DNA from: CAYFQB01 sp964345225
Lineage (GTDB): Bacteria; Nitrospirota; Thermodesulfovibrionia; Thermodesulfovibrionales; UBA6898
Length of the DNA: 6,876 nucleotides
Direction of reading: 5' to 3'
Assembly (NCBI GenBank): GCA_964345225.1
Contig: CAYFQB010000055.1
Span: forward strand, 1-6,876
The translations under genes were made by a program, and so were the position numbers. Below the pieces are notes generated by a model. That model made no database searches. It saw only the letters and a list, made by a program, of their open reading frames with translations, and was not told the DNA's origin. Positions 1 through 6,372 of the stretch are shown here, in pieces (positions within the stretch are counted from its first letter, which is position 1; each line of letters begins with the position of its first letter).

Positions 1-726
1 TCTATTCTGGCCATAGGCGTATTCAAGCACTATAAAGCATATGATATCCTTGCCCAGACACGTATGAAATTAGAAATATTGAACGAGATGTCCGCAGGCA
101 TAGCCCACGAAATCCGTAATCCACTGACTTCTATTAAAGGGGCTTCAAAACTTCTGGCAGATAAATTAAAAAATAATGATAATCCAGAAGACCATGAATA
201 TCTTAATATTGTAAATGAAGAAATTGAACGCCTTAACAATATCCTTGTCAACTTTCAAAACTTTACCAGACCATTAAAGATAGAGAAGGAGTTAGTATCT
301 ATAAATGAGTTAATTCAGAAAACGGTTAAATTTGCTGAAATTGACACATTGAATATAAGGATAAGACAGGACTTATACAGAGATTTGCAAATGGTTCAGG
401 CTGATGCTTCTCATATGAAACAGGTCTTCTTAAACCTGATAAAAAACTCTGCGGAAGCCTGTGATCCAGATGGTGAGCTAGTGATTAAAACCGAATACAT
501 CTCTCCCTGGGTGAAGATTAGTTTCTCGGATAACGGACCTGGTATTCCAGGCGAATTAATTAACCAGATCTTTGAGCCGTTTTTTACTACAAAACCATCA
601 GGAATAGGAATGGGTTTGGCTATATGCCAAAAAATTATCCAGACACATAATGGCAGAATAGAAGCAAATAATATATTGCCTAAAGGCACACAGTTTTCTA
701 TACTTTTACCTGTATTGCAAAATTAA
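1..726 (+). CDS. Sensor histidine kinase, C-terminal part (start outside window)
   Basis: The frame is open from base 1 and ends in TAA at 724-726, giving 241 residues of a longer protein. An ATG at 64 lies only 14 codons before the phospho-acceptor His and in mid-linker, so it is not taken as the start. Residues 1-8 are hydrophobic and look like the end of a last membrane helix. HisKA follows, with the H-box AHEIRNPLTS and His36 as the predicted autophosphorylation site. HATPase_c shows the N-box (Asn149 in LNLIKNSAEA), the G1 box DNGPGIP (Asp177), the F-box FEPFF (from 191) and the G2 box GIGMGLA (201-207), so the ATP site looks intact. The H-box style matches NtrB/AtoS/ZraS kinases, which commonly pair with sigma-54-dependent response regulators (family knowledge). 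The sensor part and the partner regulator are not in the window; the next gene downstream is not a regulator. The stimulus is unknown. Confidence 0.95.
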   Translation, partial: SILAIGVFKHYKAYDILAQTRMKLEILNEMSAGIAHEIRNPLTSIKGASKLLADKLKNNDNPEDHEYLNIVNEEIERLNNILVNFQNFTRPLKIEKELVSINELIQKTVKFAEIDTLNIRIRQDLYRDLQMVQADASHMKQVFLNLIKNSAEACDPDGELVIKTEYISPWVKISFSDNGPGIPGELINQIFEPFFTTKPSGIGMGLAICQKIIQTHNGRIEANNILPKGTQFSILLPVLQN

Positions 727-751
727 CAACTATTTCAGGCCAAGTTGTTAA
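723..751 (+). repeat. 9-bp inverted repeat over the kinase stop codon
   Basis: TTAACAACT at 723-731 is the exact reverse complement of AGTTGTTAA at 743-751, with an 11-nt loop. The left arm contains the kinase stop codon. The stem is AT-rich and no T-run follows, so it is a poor intrinsic terminator. It could still act as an mRNA 3' end stabiliser or as a protein-binding palindrome. Confidence 0.4.
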
Positions 752-1029
752 GTGTACTTCAGGACCCTCTAGAACAAAATAAAAGAATACGGTTTATAAG
801 TTTATAACTGTGCAATCCTGTTCGCACACAACAGTCAAACATATACAGCTCAATTCACACCTGACTGAATGATTTTATATGAATCTTTTCTAAAAACCTA
901 ATAATTACACAGACTTATTAAAAATCTTTTTTGGTTGCTTCACCTGGCATGGTGTTTGTAATTGTAATAAAAAGTATATAGAAAGAAACGGGCTTTTTAT
1001 ATCTAACAATTATTTTATGGGGTTTAAAA
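727..1029. other. Intergenic region between the kinase and the activase
   Basis: I see no coding frame, tRNA or structured RNA in this 303-base stretch. It is AT-rich. It holds a tandem 8-bp direct repeat, GTTTATAA twice (792-799 and 800-807), and a short dyad TGTGC-N10-GCACA (809-828). A sigma-54-like promoter lies at 945-960. A TATATA box (975-980) could serve a sigma-70-type promoter, but no good -35 box lies at the right distance. The length and these elements suggest that transcription restarts here for the downstream gene, separate from the kinase operon. Confidence 0.6.
945..960 (+). promoter_or_regulatory. Candidate sigma-54 (-24/-12) promoter of the activase gene
   Basis: TGGCAT-N5-TTGTA matches the sigma-54 consensus TGGCAC-N5-TTGCW in spacing and in the whole -24 element except its last base. 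The -12 element has GT where GC is expected, which weakens the call. The implied transcript start is near 971, leaving about 60 bases of leader before the ATG at 1030. The nearby NtrB/ZraS-like kinase gene makes a sigma-54 system plausible in this organism. A sigma-70-type alternative, TATATA at 975-980, is possible but lacks a convincing -35 element. Confidence 0.35.
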
Positions 1030-4000
1030 ATGCAATTTATAGGTCTAGATGCAGGTTCTGTTAGCGTTAAAGTCGTCGTATTAGATGAAAACGGAAAAAA
1101 GCTTTCTGAAAGCTATAAGAAGCATCTGGGCAACCCTTTAAAAGTAGCGTTTGAATCTCTCAAAGAGGCATCTGTCGGTAGAGGTAATTTCTCTTTATCA
1201 GTCACAGGCTCAACAGGCAGGCTCTTAGCATCTATACTAGGAATTAAGCCAATAAACGAGATAGTTGCTCAGGCATATTCCATAAGAAAGCTTCACCCGC
1301 ATATCAAGAGTGTTATTGAGATGGGGGGCGAAGATTCAAAGCTTATAATACTTGAGGATGGAATAAAATATTTTAATATGAACTCTGTATGCGCTGCAGG
1401 TACAGGTTCATTTCTTGACCAGCAGGCAGATAGGCTACGGCTTACAATAGACGAGTTCAGCGATCTTGCTCTTAAATCTAAAAAACCTCCCCGAATAGCA
1501 GGCAGGTGCAGTGTTTTTGCAAAGTCAGACATGATACACCTTCAACAGATAGCCACTCCTGTTAATGATATTGTAGCCGGTCTGTGTTTTGCGGTAACAA
1601 GGAACTTCAAAGGCACAATATCAAAGGCTATAGAGTTGGTACCTCCTGTCTCTTTTCAGGGCGGAGTTGCAGCTAATAAAGGTATGGTCAGGGCTTTTAA
1701 AGAGGTCTTTGAACTTGATGAACTATTTGTACCGCCTGATTTTTCACTTATGGGTGCATGGGGTGCAGCACTCAAAGCAAAAGATGATGGCATTATCCAG
1801 AACTTTGACATTAATGCAATTGAGGATTTCCTTAAAAAAGATCTGAAAGATGTGAAAGGTCATAAGCCCCTGATTGAAAAAAGAGAAGACTTTTTTAGAA
1901 AACAGACTGAACATAGTTTGCAACAAGATTTAGATGAAAATAAAGTTTCAAAAATAAATGCATATATGGGTATAGATGTTGGTTCTATCAGTACAAACCT
2001 TGCTCTTATTGATGAGTACGGAAGGCTAATTTCAGAGAGATATCTTATGACAGCAGGAAGGCCTATTGAGGCTGTAATGCAAGGCTTAAGAGAGATTGAT
2101 GCTGAGGTCAGAGATAAAGCAATCATAATGGGCGTAGGCACGACAGGCTCTGGCAGATACATGATTGCTGATTATGTAGGTGCAGACATCGTTAAGAATG
2201 AGATTACAGCTCAAGCAACCGCTGCTTCTTTTATAGATAAAACAGTTGACACAATATTTGAAATAGGTGGACAGGATTCTAAATATATATCCTTAAGTAA
2301 TGGTGTAATAGTCGATTTTGAGATGAACAAGGCATGTGCTGCCGGAACAGGATCTTTCTTAGAGGAACAGGCAGAAAAACTCAACATATCTATAAAGAAT
2401 GAATTTGCCAGACTTGCCTTTTCTTCAATCAATCCACTGAAGCTTGGTGAAAGATGTACGGTCTTTATGGAAAATTCCCTAATGGCAAACCTCCAGAAAG
2501 GCTCAAAGAAAGAAGACCTCCTGGCAGGATTGGCCTATTCCATCGTCCAGAACTACATAAACAGAGTAGTGTCAGGCAAGCATATCGGGAATAATATCTT
2601 CTTTCAGGGAGGTGTGGCATTAAATAAATCTGTTGTAGCAGCCTTTGAAAAATATTTAAACAAAAAAATAACCGTGCCTCCTCATCACGATGTAACAGGT
2701 GCTATTGGCATGGCACTTATTTCCATGAGACACATGAAAAAGGTAAATTTCCCATCTAAATTTAAAGGTTTTGAACTCTATGAAAAAAAATACAGAATCT
2801 CTACCTTTGAGTGTAATGGATGTCCAAATGTATGCGAAATAAACAGAATAAAGATAGAGGGTGAAGAAGGAAATCTTTTTTACGGAGGAAGGTGCGAAAA
2901 ATATGATACAAGAAAAAAGAAGAATGAAAATAAAATGCCTGACCTCTTTTTATTCAGGGACGAGATGCTGTGGAAGGCACACCTTAAATACAGTAACAAG
3001 TTAAAAGTAACAAGTGATGAGATAAAAGATAAAAATTTTTCACTTATCACCAATCACTCGTCACTCGGTAAAATTGGTATCCCTTATATCTTCTTCTTTC
3101 ATGATTTCCTTCCATTCTGGACAACATTTTTATGGGAATTAGGGTTTGAAGTAGAGGTATCACCCAAGACAACCAGAGAAATTATAAAAATGGGTCTTGA
3201 GAGTGTGCTCGCAGAGCCCTGTTTCCCAGTAAAAGTGGCCCATGGCCATATCAAGTATTTAATTAATAAAAATGTAGATGTGTTATTTCTTCCGAGTTTT
3301 ATAAATATAAATAAACCACATGACGAGTTCTCAAGAGGCATTGCATGTCCTTATATTCAGACTATACCTTATGTCTCAAAAACTGCCTTCAAGGGACTTA
3401 AGCTCATAACGCCTGTTATTAATACAGGCCTTGGGAAGGAATATATCGAGAAGGAACTTTCAAAGGTTTTCATGGAATTCGGGATACAGAGAAAGGTAAT
3501 TAAAGAAGCAATAAGGATAGCTGAAAAGGCACAGGAAAATTTTGAGACATCTGTAAAAGAAAAAGGTGGAAAGATTTTATCAAACCTGCATAACCGCCGG
3601 GATGAGAAGGCAATTGTTATATTGGGCAGGTCATACAATGCATTTGAAAAGGGCATTAATCTGGAAATACCCGATAAACTTGCAAATCTGGGTATGACGT
3701 GCATTCCCATGGACTTTCTGCCGATTGAGGATGTAAATATAATGCAAGACTGGCCAAATATGTATTGGAGGTCAGGTCAAAAGATACTGAGAGCAGTAAG
3801 ATTCATCAAGGAACACCCAAAACTTTACCCTGTATATATAGGGAATTTCTTGTGCGGCCCTGATTCCTTCATTCTTAAATATGTCAGGAAAGAACTTGCC
3901 TCAAAATCTTTCCTTCATATAGAGATAGATGAGCATAGTGCAGATGCCGGCGCAATAACAAGATGCGAGGCCTTTTTAGACAGCATACAAAATAAAGTTC

Positions 4001-5262
4001 AAAGCTCAAAATTGCTGGCTCAAAGTGAGAATAAAACAGTAATAAAGAATCGGTCTGCATCATTTGGTAACGATTATTCAAAACGAATAATCTATATACC
4101 TCACATGTCCGATCACGCCTTTTCTGTCCAGGCTGCTTTTGAACGTTCAGGCATACATGCTGAAGTGCTCCCAGAGCCGGATAAAGAGACTGTTGACATC
4201 GGCATGCAGTATGTCTCAGGAAAGGAATGCTATCCTTGCGTTGTCACTACAGGAGATATGCTTAAGAAGGTATTTTCGAAAGACTTTAATCCTGCTGAAT
4301 CCGCCTTTTTCATGCCCTCAGGTACAGGGCCGTGCAGGTTTGGACAGTATAATGTATTCCACAGGCATGTGCTTGAAAGTATCGGGCTTTCTAATGTCCC
4401 TATATTTGCTCCCAATCAGGACTTTCGGTTATATAAGGATATCAGAGTTATAAACAAGGACTTTGCTCTGAATTCATGGAAAGGCATAATCGCAATAGAT
4501 CTGCTTTATAAATGCCTGCATGAGACAAGACCCTATGAGAAAAAAAAAGGGGTATCTGACAGACTTTACAACAAATACCTTTCGAAATTACTCCTCTCAT
4601 TAAAAGGCCAGCACGGAATAGTTGAGAATGTACTTTCGGAAGCAAGAGAAGCCTTCAAGACGGTACCAAGATATGATGAGATAAAACCACTGATAGGGAT
4701 TGTTGGAGAAATATTCGTAAGGACAAACAGGTTTTCAAATGAAGATCTTATTAAAAAAATAGAGGCTCTGGGTGGTGAGGCATTGCTTGCTCCTTTTGAG
4801 GAATGGATTAACTATCTTAACTATGTCAACAAGAGAAAAGCTTTCATTAAAAAAAATCTTTCAGAGATTATCAACATTTACATAAAGAAGTTCTTTCAGA
4901 AAAAGATAGAACATAAGTATTCCAGCTTCTTTAAAGGTTTTCTAAGAAACCTGAGAGAACCTTCATTAAAGGAGATAACAAATAAGGCATCCTGTTATGT
5001 TCCGGATTCATTTGAGGGTGAGACAGTTCTCAGCATCGGGAAATCCATTGACTTTGCAGAAAAGGGGGCATCAGGCATTGTTAATACTATGCCTTTTGGT
5101 TGTATGCCTGGGAATATAGTCACCGCACTAATGAGAGGCGTCAGCAAGAACTATGATGTACCGTCAATAAGCATTCCTTATGACGGGACGGAGTCATCTA
5201 CAGTAATAATACAGCTCGAAGCATTTATGGACCAGGCAAAAACGAAATTTATGAGGAGGTGA
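1030..5262 (+). CDS. Tandem acyl-CoA dehydratase activase fused to DUF2229 / HgdB-like reductase module
   Basis: This 1410-residue cytoplasmic protein belongs to the BadF/BadG/BcrA/HgdC activase family. These ASKHA-fold ATPases couple ATP hydrolysis to low-potential electron transfer onto a dehydratase or reductase. ATPase domain 1 (about 1-255) has GLDAGS (5-10), MGGEDSK, CAAGTGS with Cys121, GRCSVF with Cys160, and FQGGVAANK. Domain 2 (about 313-575) repeats this with GIDVGS (314-319), GVGTTGSGR, IGGQDSK, Cys436, Cys476 and FQGGVALNK. A cysteine segment follows (Cys595, 598, 602 and 622). DUF2229 starts near 680 and includes Cys731 and Cys773. The HgdB-like C-terminal part has Cys942, ECYPC (Cys1067, Cys1070), Cys1102, GIVGEIFVR (near 1224) and FGCMPG (Cys1358). 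Large fused activases of this kind are known in anaerobes, but their substrates are mostly unknown. The start is preceded by GGGG, seven bases upstream. No dehydratase partner gene is adjacent, and a linker contains a heptad repeat (2992-3067). Confidence 0.93.
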   Translation: MQFIGLDAGSVSVKVVVLDENGKKLSESYKKHLGNPLKVAFESLKEASVGRGNFSLSVTGSTGRLLASILGIKPINEIVAQAYSIRKLHPHIKSVIEMGGEDSKLIILEDGIKYFNMNSVCAAGTGSFLDQQADRLRLTIDEFSDLALKSKKPPRIAGRCSVFAKSDMIHLQQIATPVNDIVAGLCFAVTRNFKGTISKAIELVPPVSFQGGVAANKGMVRAFKEVFELDELFVPPDFSLMGAWGAALKAKDDGIIQNFDINAIEDFLKKDLKDVKGHKPLIEKREDFFRKQTEHSLQQDLDENKVSKINAYMGIDVGSISTNLALIDEYGRLISERYLMTAGRPIEAVMQGLREIDAEVRDKAIIMGVGTTGSGRYMIADYVGADIVKNEITAQATAASFIDKTVDTIFEIGGQDSKYISLSNGVIVDFEMNKACAAGTGSFLEEQAEKLNISIKNEFARLAFSSINPLKLGERCTVFMENSLMANLQKGSKKEDLLAGLAYSIVQNYINRVVSGKHIGNNIFFQGGVALNKSVVAAFEKYLNKKITVPPHHDVTGAIGMALISMRHMKKVNFPSKFKGFELYEKKYRISTFECNGCPNVCEINRIKIEGEEGNLFYGGRCEKYDTRKKKNENKMPDLFLFRDEMLWKAHLKYSNKLKVTSDEIKDKNFSLITNHSSLGKIGIPYIFFFHDFLPFWTTFLWELGFEVEVSPKTTREIIKMGLESVLAEPCFPVKVAHGHIKYLINKNVDVLFLPSFININKPHDEFSRGIACPYIQTIPYVSKTAFKGLKLITPVINTGLGKEYIEKELSKVFMEFGIQRKVIKEAIRIAEKAQENFETSVKEKGGKILSNLHNRRDEKAIVILGRSYNAFEKGINLEIPDKLANLGMTCIPMDFLPIEDVNIMQDWPNMYWRSGQKILRAVRFIKEHPKLYPVYIGNFLCGPDSFILKYVRKELASKSFLHIEIDEHSADAGAITRCEAFLDSIQNKVQSSKLLAQSENKTVIKNRSASFGNDYSKRIIYIPHMSDHAFSVQAAFERSGIHAEVLPEPDKETVDIGMQYVSGKECYPCVVTTGDMLKKVFSKDFNPAESAFFMPSGTGPCRFGQYNVFHRHVLESIGLSNVPIFAPNQDFRLYKDIRVINKDFALNSWKGIIAIDLLYKCLHETRPYEKKKGVSDRLYNKYLSKLLLSLKGQHGIVENVLSEAREAFKTVPRYDEIKPLIGIVGEIFVRTNRFSNEDLIKKIEALGGEALLAPFEEWINYLNYVNKRKAFIKKNLSEIINIYIKKFFQKKIEHKYSSFFKGFLRNLREPSLKEITNKASCYVPDSFEGETVLSIGKSIDFAEKGASGIVNTMPFGCMPGNIVTALMRGVSKNYDVPSISIPYDGTESSTVIIQLEAFMDQAKTKFMRR
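2992..3067. repeat. Inverted array of 7-nt repeats embedded in the activase frame
   Basis: Six contiguous 7-mers at 2992-3033 fit the pattern AGTNANN: AG in all six, T third in four, A fifth in all six. After a central A5T5 palindrome (3031-3040), four contiguous 7-mers at 3040-3067 fit TCACNNN, the reverse orientation (NNNGTGA). The best-matching arm pair is AGTGATG (3013-3019) against the complement of the 3054-3060 copy, AGTGATT. The array encodes residues 655-680, a polar, lysine- and serine-rich stretch between the cysteine segment and the conserved start of DUF2229. It has no stop codon in this frame. The heptad pattern is seen directly; that it is a mobile or expanding repeat family is inference. 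Confidence 0.7.
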
Positions 5263-5276
5263 TGTAAATGATGTAA
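5254..5276 (+). promoter_or_regulatory. Orphan perfect Shine-Dalgarno with a start-stop mini-frame
   Basis: AGGAGGTGAT (5254-5263) overlaps the stop of the large gene and fully complements the usual 16S rRNA 3' end. The ATG at 5268 follows at a short spacing but encodes only Met-Met-stop (5268-5276), so no gene is made from it. TGATGTAA occurs twice (5260-5267 and 5269-5276), which suggests a small tandem duplication. It may be a relic of a lost translationally coupled gene, a reinitiation site, or chance. Confidence 0.4.
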
Positions 5277-5293
5277 TGAGAAAAAAAAGAAGT

Positions 5294-5316
5294 AATAGTG
5301 TTGATCCACTATTTTT
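5294..5316 (+). terminator. Weak hairpin with T-run after the activase gene
   Basis: AATAGTG (5294-5300) pairs exactly with CACTATT (5307-5313) around a 6-nt loop, and five Ts run from 5312 to 5316. An A-rich stretch precedes it, as in many intrinsic terminators. The stem is short and AT-rich, so termination is probably partial. It ends only a few bases before the ribosome binding site of the next gene, so it could also modulate that gene's translation. Confidence 0.35.
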
Positions 5317-5336
5317 ATCATTAGGAGGGAGAAAAA

Positions 5337-6272
5337 ATGAAACCAAATAAGATGAATACAATTATAATACTAGGTATAATTTTTCTCACACTGGTGTGCT
5401 TTTCACCAGAAGCATTTCCATGGGGTTCCGGCACTCATGCCCTTATTGATGATCAGCTAAACAGAAGATTGGGTGCAAAGAATTCGAATGAGATATATGG
5501 TGGGATGTCACCGGATATCTTCAACTACTTGTTTGATTCAGATTATCTGAGCGATATGTATATACAAACCCACTACAATTTTATGAATGTCTGGAATTCG
5601 GCAAGACACGGGATGGAAGAGGCTGTATCATATGGTTTTGTCAGCCATAATGATATCTGGGGAGCAGATTCAACGGCTCATATAGCATGTCTGACATGCA
5701 GCACAAATAAAGGCTATGTTGTTGATAAAGCAGAATATTTATCTGTTATAGCACCTATACCGCCTGATTTAGGGATACCGGATGAAGCTGCTTCTGAACT
5801 GTATCATCATTTCATAGAATCAGGAGTAGATATACTGATGAAAAGAACAGATCCTATGATAGGACAGAAAATAATATTTTCTGCAATGCTACGTAGTCCG
5901 AATTTTCCCAAACTCTTGGTTAGGGCCTACGCCGAAGATTTTTCTGAATATTTCGGTGGATATGATCAAGCGGTCCAGGTTATCACTTCAGCAGAATTTG
6001 AGTTCAGAAAAATGACAATACTTTACGGTGAAGCACTCCTTCAGGACGAGGAATTAGCCATCCTTCTGGTTTCTGAACAGATGGCAGATCTTGCTGAAAG
6101 TTTTTTGGGATCTTACGGGGTTCCGGTTCCTCCAAGGGAAGAGCTTGTTCAGCTTATTGTTGAGTATATCCATATAGCTGTAGAGATCTGTGAAGGTGAT
6201 TATTCTGACGAAATAACTGCAACAATCGATTTTGTTGATGAACAACTTAATGCAAACGGCATATCTTATTAA
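5337..6272 (+). CDS. Exported protein resembling zinc-dependent phospholipase C / S1-P1 nuclease fold
   Basis: This is a 311-residue protein with a strong ribosome binding site, AGGAGGGA at 5323-5330, which fixes the start. Residues 1-26 form a signal peptide: a Lys-containing start, then hydrophobic 8-22, ending around Pro-Glu-Ala. Just after it comes Trp29, then GTHALID with His34. This resembles the mature N-terminus of Clostridium alpha-toxin, where Trp1 and a His in GTHAMI bind zinc. Further candidate metal ligands follow in the family order: Asp60 (SPDI), His79 (THYNF), His104, Asp111, His115, then His157-x3-Glu161 and Asp165. The H/D/H run is spaced differently from classic phospholipases, so the match is to the fold rather than to a proven activity. 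CxxC (Cys118, Cys121) follows His115. The C-terminal half (about 170-311) is acidic, probably helical and unrecognised. The substrate could be a phospholipid, a nucleic acid or another phosphoester. It lies 74 bases after the activase gene, with a weak hairpin between them. Confidence 0.55.
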   Translation: MKPNKMNTIIILGIIFLTLVCFSPEAFPWGSGTHALIDDQLNRRLGAKNSNEIYGGMSPDIFNYLFDSDYLSDMYIQTHYNFMNVWNSARHGMEEAVSYGFVSHNDIWGADSTAHIACLTCSTNKGYVVDKAEYLSVIAPIPPDLGIPDEAASELYHHFIESGVDILMKRTDPMIGQKIIFSAMLRSPNFPKLLVRAYAEDFSEYFGGYDQAVQVITSAEFEFRKMTILYGEALLQDEELAILLVSEQMADLAESFLGSYGVPVPPREELVQLIVEYIHIAVEICEGDYSDEITATIDFVDEQLNANGISY

Positions 6273-6372
6273 TATTAAATGGGTGGAAGGGGGGGAATAG
6301 GAAAATATTTTTAAGCATGTAATAAATAATTCTATTCGAAGAGATTCTCCATTTCTCAAAATCTTTTAAAAC
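6273..6372. other. Convergent intergenic gap with a G7 run
   Basis: This 100-base gap separates two genes that face each other. It holds a G-rich stretch with seven consecutive Gs (6289-6295) and the palindrome AAAATATTTT (6302-6311). I find no GC-rich hairpin with a T-run on either strand, so no confident terminator can be placed. No coding frame is visible. Confidence 0.5.

Noticed and set aside
64..66. ATG as the true start of the histidine kinase
   Set aside because: The frame is open upstream to base 1, the upstream residues look like the end of a membrane helix and linker, and there is no Shine-Dalgarno before it.
792..807. Tandem GTTTATAA repeat as an operator
   Set aside because: Two copies of an AT-rich octamer in AT-rich intergenic DNA can easily arise by chance, and no known regulator site matches.
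3369..3710. Reverse-strand open frame of 113 codons inside the activase gene
   Set aside because: It lies wholly antisense to a strongly conserved coding region, has no recognisable domain, and is the kind of frame expected by chance opposite a long gene.
4139..4453. Plus-strand open frame of 104 codons within the activase gene
   Set aside because: It is out of frame with a conserved region carrying the ECYPC motif, has no clear ribosome binding site and shows no recognisable family.
5337..5399. Lipoprotein signal at Cys21
   Set aside because: The residues before Cys21 are Thr-Leu-Val; the lipobox needs a small residue at -1 and usually Leu at -3, so a standard signal peptide is more likely.
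6332..6370. Terminator hairpin AGATT...AATCT followed by Ts before the convergent gene end
   Set aside because: Only five AT-rich pairs with a 13-nt loop can form; this is too weak to call.
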